DNA from: Torreya grandis
Taxonomy: Eukaryota; Streptophyta; Pinopsida; Cupressales; Taxaceae
Assembly: GCA_037957365.1 (NCBI GenBank)
Contig: JARHVA010000021.1
Location: forward strand, 4,608,001-4,672,000
DNA length: 64,000 nucleotides
Direction of reading: 5' to 3'
This document shows positions 50,801-62,519 of the stretch, in pieces. The first letter of the stretch is position 1. Each line of letters opens with the position of its first letter. The notes below the pieces were generated by a model, which did no database searches, was not told where the DNA came from, and worked only from the letters and a program-made list of their open reading frames with translations. The position numbers and the translations under genes were made by a program.

Positions 50801-51535
50801 AATTATTTGATTTTCATGGAAGAAATATGACATTAGGTAATATTTTTGGTCTCAATCCATGCATGTGTGAGATTAAATGTCAATTTATTAGGAAGTATTA
50901 GTGGTGTTAATAAAATGAGTATTGGAAACATTGTATGAATCAAGCTTGTTTTGATTATAGGTCAAGCTTCCTTAAAAATAGTAAAAGTATCACTAACATT
51001 TTTATGTTGATTTTCAAATGATTTGTAGTGATGCCATTAGATCTATTGTTTATGTTGAGATGGGTTTTAGGATTCCTTGCTCATGGAGGTTGAGGCCTTT
51101 CTCTTGTTAGTTAATTCTTTTGAGAATTATACTTACTATAAGATATTTATTGATTTGGAGTTAAGATGCTAAGCTATCATTGTATAACTATGGATTATTG
51201 GATCCGTTTATGTTTTCATATGTCAAAAGGACAGATTTGTTAAATGATGTGGTACTAAACTAATATAATTTAATTGTATATTTATTATTTATGGTGGGTC
51301 TACCATTACTTTCAAGAGTATGTAACTTATTTATACAGAAAGTGCTTTAGATTTTATTGTTTAAAAGTACCTCTATCATTTGAGGGGTATGTTATGGGGT
51401 TATGGGGGTTTGATGTGTGATATTGGGTTGGGATTATTGGCTAATGGATGGTAGATTGTGTTGTCTAGAGGAGGATAGGTTAAGGATGGGATCTTGGTAA
51501 AAAATGAGCTCATAGTCAAAGATGGGATATTGGTC
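47896..51535 (-). other. Interior where pol would lie, nothing recognised
   Basis: Minus frames at 48219-48560 (113 codons) and 48557-48760 are rich in Ile, His, Asn and Phe and show no polymerase or integrase motif. Around 49,790-49,960 a loose plus-strand repetition of AAGGATGG and TAAGGATT words occurs. Either pol was never present or it has decayed beyond recognition. Confidence 0.4.
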
Positions 51536-51992
51536 AAAGATAAACTTTCAACAAGGGCTCATCAAATATAGGCAGATAGGTGAAGGTAGGTTCATAAAAA
51601 ATTGGAGGTAGGCCATGGTGGTCAAAGATGGGTTGGTAAAAAATGTTTGCATAAAAGAGAGGTTAGTCAAATATTGGTGGTAGATCATGACCTTGATTTG
51701 TAAGTTGAGGAGCTTGATTATATTTAGGAAAGTTATTTTGGAAAACTCCCAAGCTATGATTCTCAAACATGAATACACTTGGATCTACTTTAGTGTTCCC
51801 TTTGTCAATAAAATCATTGATATAATTCTTGAGTCTCAAGAATTTATTAATATAATAACCCTTAATCCTATAATATTCACAATATTTACCCTTTTTATAC
51901 CAATTAGGCATTGGTTGGATCTTATAAAAAGGCTTGGTGTGTAGATACATGATCATTTTTATAACATGTAGTTGATGAACAATCACATCCAA
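51536..51992 (-). pseudogene. Relic gag of the nested Ty3-like element with eroded zinc-finger region
   Basis: The 109-codon minus frame 51663-51992 contains PMPNWYKKGKYCEYYRIKG then LRLKNYINDFIDKG. This follows the plan of the Gag C-terminal segment of plant Ty3 elements, where Cys-x2-His and a Gly-His...Cys pair precede a Leu-Lys...Ile stretch. Here the first Cys remains, but the expected His and second Cys positions read Tyr and Asn, so metal binding would be lost. Read on past the stop at 51663, four short repeats follow in frame (LPPIFD, YQPIFD, LPPIFYEP, LPIFDEP) to about 51,540. The frame upstream continues in pieces to about 52,560. The overlapping frames 51548-51778 (minus) and 51687-51944 (plus) are shadows. 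Confidence 0.6.
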
Positions 51993-54462
51993 GGGCTCAT
52001 TGAGAGGAGTATATTATCTATGTTTATATGTGTATGGATTTAATTTTTTCTCAAACAATGGTCCTTAGTGTGGTGATGGAAGGACAATTAATTTATTGGA
52101 TTTCTTATGGATCAAGGGCCAGTTTGGATGGTGATGGCTCAAGGGTCAGATTTGTAGGATATTTAGGATTTTTTAATTGTGGATTGGATAGGTCATTAGA
52201 TTGATTAAGCGATGAATATTTTTATGTAAGAGGTTTGAGATAGAGTTGTATATCTTCCAAATATTGGGTTCATTATTGGACTTGTTTAAGGATGGTTGGA
52301 TTTTAGGATTTGGATCCTAAACCTGATTTTGATTCATAGTTGCCATAGGGTATTTGGGATTATAACCAGTGTATGTGAGATACTGATGATTTTGGATAGC
52401 ATATTTACTAGTGGTAATTTGATGTTGATGTGGGATAGTTTTGAATTTAATACTAATGAGATGGTCTAATTTATTGAATCAAAATCAAAAGGAAGATGAG
52501 CACCTATCTCTATAAGGCATAAAAAGAGCTCATCCATGTTTGAAAATAGGTATTGTTCAATGTGTACTCTATCAAGATTGGTTTTGGGTGACATAACTCA
52601 AGATGACTTTATTCAATCTTAGGCTTGGATTCAATATAATGTGGATTTTTTTATTGTTTTGCAAGATAAGTGGGTTGTTTTTGACTAGTTGTTTTAGACA
52701 AAGTTTGGATATAACTGAAAAATGAGATTTTACCTTTTAAAAAAATAAGTATTTGGTTTGGGGATTTATAAAACAAACTTTATTTTCCAACACACAGGAA
52801 ATATTTCAATTATTGGTTTTTTACAAGGATATTAAATAAAATATAACAAATAAGTTATAACTAGACATATAGAATGCAAACCATGTGAAAAGGATAGAAC
52901 TAGGCAAAGGTCTTGAGTGACTTGCTTGCCCATTGGATAGTGTCATCCCAATTTTTAAAATCACTACCTATGTAGGTATTGCCATACCCATAGTCCATTA
53001 ATCCTAATTTCCAAAGTATGTTGAGAGTAACTTACCTAGGTGATGTACTCCTCTTAGGTGCACCACAAGTCAAACAATTGAATGGTTTCTTAAGGCTTAC
53101 AATTTTTACAAGATTAACTAGGGGTGTCTTATATATACATTTCAATATAATGAGGCCCAATACCATAGAGTAAGTTGATTAATGGGATGCATAAAGGGTT
53201 TAGTTCCTATGTTCCCACTCCATCCATAGGATTTCAATAGAGTGTCATCAAAAAACTAGACTTCAAGGTACCTTTTGAAACCTTGAGTATTAGATGATGA
53301 AATCCCCTTGTGTCATAGTATACTTAAAACATATAATCACTTAGGTAATTGAAACAACTAATACTCAATTTATATACCTCATAGATACATGAGGTTTGAC
53401 CTATTATGTGGTGATGAAATCCATGATAAATAGCCCCTAGAATTATTTTTATAAAAAAGACTCAAAATATTTATGATTTACAAGAATCACTACCAATGTA
53501 GTGTGAGGAAAGAGTATAATTTAATCTGATTCTTGGACTACAAAAATGTATAGAAGTGTTTTTTATTTCTAAAAATTGCCATTAATGTAGCACGAGGAAA
53601 GATCATACACAACTTCTTATAATGCACATAAATGAATTGTAGAAAAGGAAACTACTTAATTAAATAACCAATAAATCAAAAACTTGAAATAAATGAAATT
53701 AAAATTAAGTTTGGTTTAACTTTCTTAAATCTTTGGCTTGCGTTCCTACACAAAACCATTATTAGTTTATATGTAATGACTTTACTGATCTGAAAACTTA
53801 TAAGTTAGCTAAAAACAAATCAAGAAAGAAAACTAAAACAAAAACTTCAAACAATCTTGAACAAAATTGCTACACACAAAAAAAAAATCATAAATTAGCT
53901 AAAAATAGAAATTATAAGGCTATAGAAACTAAAAATCACTCCCTGACAAAATCACTTAATTTCATAACAAATTCACCAAAGCTCATAACAAATCCACCAA
54001 CGTTCATAAAAAACTTTTGAAATACATAACAAATCTATTGAAGTTCAAAATAAATTTGTCAAAGTTCTTAACAAATTTTTCATTTTTCAAAAATGACAAA
54101 ATAGGAAAAGGAAATATAGAAATAGGAAAAAAAAGGAGAAAACTGAATGACAGAAAGACAATAAAGTATAAAGGATTGAATACAAAAATATAAACTAGAA
54201 ACAAAGTCTAGAAATGAACTGGTAATAATTTCACTATCTTACATAAAAATGTCATTATTTTCCATAACAAAACCATTATTCTCCATAAAAATATTGTCAT
54301 TCTCCAGAAACCATACACAAAACTCAAAAACCTACAAAAACTACACCTGAAATAATAAAAAACCTCCCAGACCCAAATTAAGTTGGTATGCACTCCAAAA
54401 GAATTTGAAATTTATTCAAAAACTCTAAGAAAAACAATTGAGATGGAAAAAAATTGGGAAAT
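51993..54462 (-). other. 5' part of the nested element interior: broken gag leader and untranslated region
   Basis: Pieces of minus-strand coding continue above 51,992 (for example near 52,470-52,560, a stretch with NMDELFLCLIEIGAHLPFD). Beyond about 52,700 I see only AT-rich sequence and motif-free frames (54004-54204 and 54208-54393, minus). Confidence 0.4.
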
Positions 54463-54484
54463 GTCCCACCAATGTGTGTCATAA
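54463..54484 (-). other. Probable primer-binding region of the nested element
   Basis: On the minus strand the 5' LTR is followed by TTATGACACACATTGGTGGGAC. TTGGTGGGAC may be the primer site, but I cannot assign a tRNA. Confidence 0.35.
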
Positions 54485-55393
54485 TGTGATAGCTATAAAT
54501 TAGAATTTACAATTAAGAAATAAATAAATAAATAATTTACTATTTTTAAGACTAATATAAAATCTCAGATAGAGCTACAATGAAATAATAAGACAAAATA
54601 AATAAATCACCTTCCATCTTACCAACAAAATTGAATGTTTTCTCTTTTGATTGAATTCAATTTTGTCTTGCAAGTGTGTATGTGGATGCTCAATTCATTC
54701 TCCAAACATAAAGTGAATATTAGTAGCATGAGTAAATAATCTCATTGAGTCTCAATGGATGCACAAAGTAATTTTGATATCAATTTGATAACTTGATGAA
54801 GGATTCACACGATAATTTTGATAGAAATTCAATAGCTTGATGATGAATGTTGAAAATGGAGGATGAGAATTCAATTTAAAGGCCTTTAGGTGAGAATATC
54901 GATAGTTGGGGAAAATCCATATTTATTGGATAATTTAAATTTTAGACGATCATATTTGATCCCTAATCTAAGGGGAAGAGACCAATTCCTCGTGTTTGAG
55001 AAAAAAGTGGGAAGCTAGTTTGTAGTTGAAATTTTTTCATGAATCAATCAAGGTAGTTAGATGATTCACCATGTTGACTAAAATGTTCAATGATGACTCA
55101 ACAATTTGTTGAGGAAGTTAAATAAATGGTTGAATGACTCAATGCTTGGTTGAGAGAAATGTGAAAGATGTTTGGTGACTTAGAAATTCTAGATTTTAAT
55201 TAGTTTTGTAGAATTATGTGTGCATGATTAATTAATTAATTAATATTCATTAATTAAATATTACGAAAAGAAAGGGAAATGATATTAGCGTACCTTAGGG
55301 TATAATTTGAATTTAGGGTGGCGGTTGAGTTAGTGTGTTGATATTAAGCAAATTTAATTATAACACTAAATGTGAAAAAAATAGGCATCTACA
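54485..55393 (-). repeat. 5' LTR of the nested element
   Basis: Partner of 46979-47882. On the minus strand it starts TGTAGATGCCTATTTTTTT. Confidence 0.8.
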
Positions 55394-56345
55394 TGAACCC
55401 TTGACCTTTCTCAATAGAAAGGTTTTGGTAAAAATTAATTTACCAATGCAACATTATAGCACTCATGTAATATAGGTGGATAAACTTTTATTTAAATTTT
55501 TAGAAACTTTTAAAATTTTCAAAAAATTAAATTGAAACTTTTTTTGAGGTTGATAAAATGTGGCCTCCTCGATGGTATGGATGGGTGATTTGTGGGTGAG
55601 GACCATGTTTGAATAAATATAGACCCAATTCCAATTTCAATATCATGCCAAGTAAAATATAAAAGTCAATTCCCATGTAATTTGTATGATTTCATGATGT
55701 GGTGTGCATAATTTATATGCCAATGTCGATGTGATCATATTATCAATGTTGATGTCAAGCTAATCAGTGGCTAGAAATCCCACATGACAAAGTGGAAACA
55801 TAAGCATGTGGATGTAATTTCCACATGATGGCAACTTTTATGGTCAACCAAATATGCAATAACTAATGAGTCATGGAAGGTCAATGCCTATTTAAATGTC
55901 AAAGTCATTTCCATTAGATTTTCAAAGTCCATAATGAAGCTGGTAAATTGATGAGGGTATGTGATAGTCCTGCCAAAATATAGTGGTTGAGGGGGGTTAG
56001 TTGTATGGTCAACCTCCTAAAAAAAATTCATTTTTTTTAAATTCAAAAAATTAGGTGTTACCTTCATTTTTTTGAATAGTCCTAGTTGTATGGTGTTGTA
56101 TGGTCTATATATGGATACTTGAAAATTACAATTTGACAAACATGTACAATCTAGATAAATTGACAATGCTCGTATGGATTTATGGGTGCTTTGGACTCAA
56201 CAACAATGTCCATTTTTATACAAAGTGCCTCTATATCTTCATGTGGCCATAATAATTCAAAAAATGTTCTTATATAATACTTGAAAATAATGATAGATGC
56301 CCAATTAGGAATAAAAACACAAAGTAATGGTTGTTATATTCCAAA
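55394..56345 (-). other. 5' interior part of the outer element, no gene recognised
   Basis: This is the segment between the primer site of the outer element and the nested insertion. Minus-strand reading gives short protein-like pieces (for example near 55,840-55,980) but no Gag motif. Confidence 0.4.
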
Positions 56346-56357
56346 GCTTTGATACCA
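56346..56357 (-). other. Primer-binding site (tRNA-Met type) of the outer element
   Basis: TGGTATCAAAGC on the minus strand, three bases inside the 5' LTR. It differs at one base from the plant initiator tRNA-Met complement. Confidence 0.8.
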
Positions 56358-56360
56358 TAT

Positions 56361-56758
56361 TGGAAATGAGAATAATCATAGAATCAATCTACATGCCAAA
56401 ACCACATTACAACTAAGCCATTGTGCACATATCAAGATTTAACACAATATTATGCACACACTAATTATGAATGCATGTATGGTTGTATATGTCTCTCATA
56501 TGTTCATATGTTATATTTTACAATAAGTGGATTGTAATAAATAGCCAAGGTGGATTTTTTACTCAACTACAAATTATTGGAGGAGTTGGCTAAATATGCA
56601 CAAGAGAAAAAATATTACATTCAAAATAAAAAATTCCATAAGTAATAATCCAATTTATAAACCACTTGAGATAATTTAAGATTAACTCTACTTTAGTGTG
56701 AACAAAGACAACATTAAGCTAGATAACTAAAGATCAATTTTAGCCTAGTGTGAACACA
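56361..56758 (-). repeat. 5' LTR of the outer element
   Basis: TGGAAATGAGAATAATCATAG to TGTGAACACA. Partner of 43949-44345. Confidence 0.8.
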
Positions 56759-56880
56759 CTAAAATATTTGACAAATGAAATTGGAAGACAAATAAATATA
56801 AAAGAACTGTCACACCTATATTGACCCCAATATTTCTAAATATAACTAAGTCTATACACATGTGCATAAGTATAGTCAAA
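56759..56880. repeat. Dispersed repeat R, copy 2, right part
   Basis: After the LTR, GAAATTGGAAGACAAATAAATA and the following CCAATATTTCTAA and ACACATGTGCATAAGTA match the continuation of copy 1 (33,262-33,360). This is the other half of R, displaced by 12.8 kb of insertion. Confidence 0.45.
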
Positions 56881-58084
56881 CAACATCACTAGTGATCAAA
56901 GGAGATAAAGACTAGGGTGCACAGACCTAACCTCTCCATGCTCATGTGCCCAATGTAAACTACCAACAAAGTAAGTGCTAGCTGACAAAAACCAAGTCCA
57001 TGTGCCTATACGATAAAATAATATAATCAAGACATGAAAATACCATGTGTATCCAATAACCATAGTGGAGATCACTAAGATAAATGAAGGAGTTATGATT
57101 GATGGCTTCATTATAATAGATAGTGGGAAGTAGTCGAAAATAACATGGTAGTTGACCTAGAGTAGAGAACTACATTTCAGTAAATACTAAATTGGTACAA
57201 ATAATATTAACATCTAACCGGTGGTAGTCTAGCTACCAAGTGTCATGCAAGACTAAGATAATCCTATAACAAGAAAGCACCAAAGAAGATAAGGGAGAAT
57301 AAAAAAGTGACAATGAAGTGTTGTTGGATTATTGATTAGATAGAAAGAGTACATAGTGTATGATGTTAAGTGCCTAAGAAGCACATTATAACCATGGAAT
57401 ATTGAGTCATGAATAGAAGTATTTATTAAATATATTATCACTGTGTTCATGGTGGCTACATGTCATTCATATACTTAACATTGTTTATGCTCTTTGGGTA
57501 AATGAATGTTTAGACAAGATAGTATTGTTATGTTTACATTTCTATGAATATGTGCTCATTTTGTTTTTAGGATAAACTTAAGGAGGATCCAAGTAGACTT
57601 GTGTGTTCAAGGTGTGAGCATAACTATATGAATAACATTTCCAATTAACCTTGACGTATCTTGGTTTTCCCTCTTTATTCCTTGGGTAAGCATGTGATCC
57701 CAAAATCACATGATGTGCTGATGTAAAAGGTTGCAAATTTAAATGTTGTAACATGCAGGTGACCACTAGGATTCTAACATTATAGTTATGTTGTTGAGAC
57801 AGGTTGAATTTTATTTTTGAAATGGTGAGCAAATATGACGTTCCATATTTCTTTATAAATGTTGAGGCTAGTTGGAGCAACTAGATGAGAAGTTCATAAT
57901 GGACCACCCCAACCACAAAAATAAAAAGTTGAGGTATAGGTGGAAGACAACCTACATGACATAATATATGAGGTGTTTTTATATGAGATACCAAACCATA
58001 TGCATGCATGGCTTGAAACATATGTTATGAATAAGAGCAAAAAATTAGACCAAATAACATGAAGAATAACTAAAGAACTTAGAC
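56881..58084. other. Sequence between repeat R and the gag relic, no gene recognised
   Basis: The 5' LTR of the Ty3 element to the right should lie here or further left, but I could not find its ends. The minus frame 57578-57880 (100 codons) has no motif and runs against the direction of the downstream relic. Confidence 0.4.
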
Positions 58085-60398
58085 ATGGTATACACTAGAA
58101 TTGTCTATGTTTGGTGGCATGGAACATTGAATAAATACATGCTAGAGTTTTATTTTTCCATGTATTCTTTCCATTTGTTTTATGAATATACAAAACAAAT
58201 AATTAGATGTATAAGAACACCCAAAGGATATATTGTAACACTATATCCAAATTTAAATTATGCAAGCCACCTTCAGGAGTGGTGTCTTGAAGCCAACACT
58301 ATTTTGTGATCCCAAAGGATTTTTTTTTGAATTATTTGCTACTTATATCAATAATCTAATGGTAGATATTGGGATAGAGAAATTTCTAATAGTTGGCTAA
58401 GTCCCTAGACCTATGAGTGGTGTAGAGGGTAGAGGATGAAGAATGAATGGTATATAGAAGGTATAAAAGGACAAATTATTTGGCATAGAATAACTAATTG
58501 AGCATGATATTTTAAGGCATAGATATGACAAGATATAATGGAAAGTGATCACCGAAAAAGACCCTAGGTAGAGGGGAGATTTTGACTCAAGATATGTCAT
58601 GAGGAATACCCTCATGCAGAGGATGTATGACATGATGAATAATAATTACATGCCAGTAAACAAGTGTAGGATTGGGGAAGAAAAGTTGAAGTACTAATAG
58701 AAGAAGAAGACATACGAGGAGAAACTACCATGGAGATGCCCAATTTCCCTTTTATCTAATGCAGATGCTCAATCACCTCACCCACAACTAGAAGAAATAT
58801 ATATAAATGTTGATCATATCTTATAAAGAGAATATTTTATAGCATGACAAAAATAAATAATTGTGTTGAAATAGACACCTGACCAACCACTCAAAGTAGT
58901 AATCAATTAGCCTATGTAAAGTTTTGCATCTAATAATGTTTAGAATACTATCAGTAGGAGAGGGGTGACCCTTTAGATGAATAGTTCTACATAGATTAGA
59001 GAAATAAGAGCTGGAGGGCCATTAGTGACCCAATAAACTTCCAAGTAACTAAAAGAATAATATTAAAACCCATTGGGGGAGGTGGTGCAAGTATGATGCC
59101 AATATGAGGAATGAGAGATACTACTATAGGTAGGTAATGTTTGGGTGCACCCTCAACTAGAAAACCAATACAACATGTAACTCAAGCATTTATTTCACAT
59201 GTACCTATTCCTCGAGTATTTTACATTATGTCCCTAAGCATACTTGACTATCAAGGAATGGAGAATGTTTCAGAGCATACCCACAAATATTAATTTATAT
59301 GTCATGTCAAGGGGGTTACACTACCATAGCACACAAAGTTTATAGACAACTCAAACCTAGTACCAAAGCATGGAATCAAACTGTTGTGGATTATGACCTA
59401 TTGAACACAACCTTCTTGAATGGATTTTACTTTTTTGAATTTGATCAGCAGATCATAACTATTTAAAAGTGATCAAGCAAGATATAATAGAGAGTATCCA
59501 CATCTATGATGCTATGTTAAATACTCTAGTATATAATTATCATATCAATTTCACCTGGTAAAGCATGCACAATGGTTTATTAGAGTCCTAATTGTGCCAT
59601 TTTGACATGCCTTCTCCATGAAGATGTTCAATGAACCTCAAGAGGCTCTTGAGACAGCATTGAGAATTGAAGTCATTAGAGGTGTATACATAGCAGTTAG
59701 CCCATTTATGGAGGTGTAAATCACCTTAATGGCTTCCTAGCTTTAGAATTTAGTAGCTAATAGTGTGAATGACTCTAGAAATAGGTTATGTTACGTAGAA
59801 TGTGAAGTTGAATGGCATAGAAATAAAATTTTCCAAAGTATGAATTTAAATTCCATGATACTCTCTTACAATATCTACTAAGGGGGTCACAATGTACATA
59901 ATTTTCCACTCTTGTAGTGCACAAACAAAGCAAAAGTTTTCATCTATTGCCAGATATGTTACACCTATACTCTCAACACTAAGGATTATAGGATAATTTA
60001 TGACATTCACAATCCAAGGGATCAATGTGTGAGAAAGATGATGTTATACCCTTTTAATCAAATGTATGCCTGATACAAACAATAGTAGGTGGAAGGTTAC
60101 CACTATGTACTTATTAAAAATATGGGTCACCTAACCATTATCAATGTGATTGTCCCACATATCCCATTCTTGGATATTATCAATGTGATTATAAGGTTAA
60201 AGAGTGCTTTGACCTATACACAAAGCTCACACATAAGGTTAAACTTGAAAAGGTCTCAATAATTCTATAATTTGCATGAAACACAAATCAATGGGTCCCC
60301 AAGGCACAAGCTGAGAATAATAGAATCCCCAAGGTGTTGGTAATGACTCATATTGGAATAAATATGCAATCGACATCCACTCCAACTAAGAAGGTCTG
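58085..60398 (+). pseudogene. Relic gag region of a Ty3-type element
   Basis: Plus-strand coding pieces run in order. From 58085 a 74-codon frame reads MVYTRIVYVWWHGTLNKYM and on to NYASHLQEWCLEANTIL. A few bases later a 31-codon stretch follows with FFFELFATYINNLMVDIG. These two fit together but I do not recognise the domain. Further pieces follow with QRMYDMMNNNYMPVNKCR near 58,620-58,660 and KAWNQTVVDYDLLNTTFL near 59,365-59,420. At 60184 a frame gives CDYKVKECFDLYTKLTHKV, matching in plan the Cys-x-Tyr...Glu-Cys-Phe-x-Leu segment of plant Ty3 Gag, and then QWVPKAQAENN and INMQSTSTPTKK to 60398. Stops and frameshifts are many. The Gag identity rests on the 60184 segment and on the protease that follows. 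Confidence 0.6.
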
Positions 60399-60749
60399 AC
60401 CATGCTATGAGCTGAGGAGATCAAAATAAAACATAATGTACCTTTAAACTTCATCTTGCCCATATGGCTCATGCCAAAAAGAATAATTGGATGAGGAAAT
60501 GAAATTTATTCAAAGTTTATAGTATGAGCTACAATATGTGTGTGTGACTTAGAATAAAATTCAAGGAAGAAGCTCATGCACAAGTTAGAAAGCAAGAGGA
60601 TGACCTTACTAATGTATTAGCCCTTCTACACATCAATAGGATGGTACCTATTCTAAATAAAATTTTGGATGACTATAAGGGTAATCAACCCATTGATATT
60701 AGCACTAGATATGGCATGAGGGCACAAACTAAGGTTTTCTTACAATGTC

Positions 60750-61199
60750 AACTATGACCAAGAACTGTTTGTGGATGTATACATCAAAAAATGTTTGGTA
60801 TGTGACATTTTGGTGGACATAGGTGCCAAATTCAACATTCTCATGGGGATGCATGGCATAAAATGTTCGCCCCTCCCATATGACCCTCGTTGTATGTCCA
60901 ATTCATAGAAAATAAGACACAAGCTCATCCCATTAGAATTAATTTCCAATAATTGTATTAACATAATGGGTAAAATTTTCCATGTGGACTTTGAGGTGGT
61001 TGAGCTTGAAAAAGCAGATAAATACATAGTCCTGCTTAGGAGGCCATGGTGTTACATCAATAATGCTAACATGCACTTCAAAAATTGATATGTGAGATTT
61101 AAAAATGGGAAGGAGAGTGTGATAATACCATTTTATAATGATCAAGGTCCCCCCTATGTTGAGAGTTTTGATCTAGAGGATGGGATCAATAATATTTAA
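60750..61199 (+). pseudogene. Relic retropepsin (aspartic protease) of the Ty3-type element
   Basis: One frame is open over 450 bp except for two stops (TAG near 60906, TGA near 61086) and closes at 61197-61199. It reads YDQELFVDVYIKKCLVCDIL, then VDIGAKFNIL (60813-60842), which is the retropepsin active-site loop D-T/S-G-A with the Thr or Ser changed to Ile. The usual later segments follow: IPLELISNNCINIMGKIF, VDFEVVELEKADKYIVLL and RRPWCY. This order (catalytic Asp, then a flap region, then LLGRPW-like) is that of plant Ty3 proteases that process the polyprotein. With Ile in the catalytic triad and two stops it is dead. The minus frames 60752-61027 and 60939-61145 are its shadows. Confidence 0.8.
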
Positions 61200-62519
61200 A
61201 AATTACTATGCAAGGAGAAAAAATCCTAGAGCTGAATACAAAGAGCATTTTTCACTAGAATGAGACATAGCCAGTTTCTAACACCATGAACATCACCTAT
61301 GAATAATGGGTATAAGGGTCCTATGAGGTGAGAGAGTGTAAATGTGGCATATTTAAATCTAGACCCCAATCCTCACACACACAAAACATCTCATGTGCTA
61401 TCATAAACTCAAGTTCACATGGTCATCATATATAGATATCATGCACATCTACCCCTTCCAATATTAAGAGAGTGATCTAAATAAATAGGGGTAGACTTGT
61501 TAAGGTGATCTACTATGAAAGTTCCATGAGTGCCACCCCATTCAAGTTTGACCTAGAAATATGTGTCCCAATGGAGCAAGATCACATGGGTGCCTTGATA
61601 TAGATTGGAAGAGTAGTAAAATGTGTTGGTGGGCCATACAAAAGTAAAGTCTCTCAACATGGAAAATGGTCATGGGTACCATATCCTTCAAGTTTGAGTA
61701 GAACAATTACTATAAGTAGCTTCCCACATACAATAGTGAATCAAACCCATGAGTGCATATCCATGAATGTGAGTATAAATGGAAAAAGTGCACACCCTAT
61801 GTCCTAGTGAAGTTGTGGGTTCATGCCTTATACATAACCCTGAATACTTGAATTCATGCATGGTACATTTTTAATGAGATGCATTGGTAAACTAGGAGTT
61901 GGATATCTCTGAAGGAGAACTTCACCCATACTTTTCTTTTTCATCATCTAATTTGAGATTGGTCAAGCCAAAATAGTAAATATGTTGTGATGTTCTAGAT
62001 GACCAAGGCATAATGGAAGAATGGGTAAAGAATATGTTTAGAAAGAAGGGACTTATCTTGCCTAAGTTATTCAATAGCTATGAATTAAATAATAATTTTA
62101 ATGAGGATAATGATGTAGTTTGTATGGTACACAACTAACATTTTTCCACCAAAAGGTAGAATTTGGTGTGTAAAGTAGAGTATGAATCTCAAGAGGGTGA
62201 GCCAAGTCACTTGCACATGAAAACTATCCAATGAGATCAATAAATAGTAGACACATAGTATGAGTGGAAAAATTTCTACCATCATACCCCAATATGACCA
62301 AGGTAAATATATCCTTAAAGTAGGAATCCAATATTTCCACCATTAGAGACTACTAGTTTGACATGGAGTTAGAATGTATCATAGATATACTTATTAAATT
62401 ACAATATCTCTTCCCCATAATCTACAAGTATATGAATGGATTACAATATTCATTATGGAAGATGAATATAAACTTGATGGAAGATGTGAGTCCTAAGAAG
62501 AAGAGGCCATATAGCAAGG
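61200..62519 (+). pseudogene. Eroded linker between protease and reverse transcriptase
   Basis: Protein-like but unalignable pieces occur in changing frames, for example GIMEEWVKNMFRKKGLILP near 62,010-62,065 and NNNFNEDNDVVCMVHN near 62,090-62,140. Just before 62,520 a piece with KKKRPY lies one frame away from the reverse transcriptase start, as the usual Arg-Pro-Tyr lead-in of the family would. No separate gene is seen here. Confidence 0.5.

Larger units (their letters stand above)
46979..55393 (-). mobile_element. Nested Ty3-like LTR retrotransposon, minus strand, 8.4 kb
   Basis: Direct repeats of about 905 bp (46979-47882 and 54485-55393) flank a 6.6-kb interior. On the minus strand the LTR starts TGTAGATGCCT (other copy TATAGACACCT) and ends GCTATCACA. 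A polypurine tract AAAGAGGGGAAAA lies inside the left LTR, so the element points leftward. The interior holds a Gag relic with a degenerate zinc-finger region (51663-51992), in the position expected downstream of the 5' LTR. The 3.7 kb where pol should be shows no recognisable motif. The flanks TAAAC/TGAAC support insertion into the interior of the 43949-56758 element, making this the youngest layer. Confidence 0.8.
43949..56758 (-). mobile_element. LTR retrotransposon, minus strand, split by a nested element
   Basis: Two direct repeats of about 398 bp (43949-44345 and 56361-56758) share, for example, CATGCCAAAACCACATTA, CTCTCATATGTTCATATG and AACCACTTGAGATAATTTAA. On the minus strand the inner side of the right LTR carries TGGTATCAAAGC, a clear tRNA-Met-type primer site, and the left LTR is preceded by a polypurine tract AAAGGAGGGTGATGG. 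After removing the nested 46979-55393 element, the interior is about 3.6 kb. No pol motif is found in it. The element itself lies inside repeat R. A clean target duplication was not identified. Confidence 0.8.

Noticed and set aside
56881..58084. 5' LTR of the right-hand Ty3 element
   Set aside because: Expected here or further left, but no TG...CA boundary, primer site or partner copy could be identified within the window.
60752..61145. Two minus frames of 91 and 68 codons
   Set aside because: They are antisense to the clear protease relic on the plus strand.
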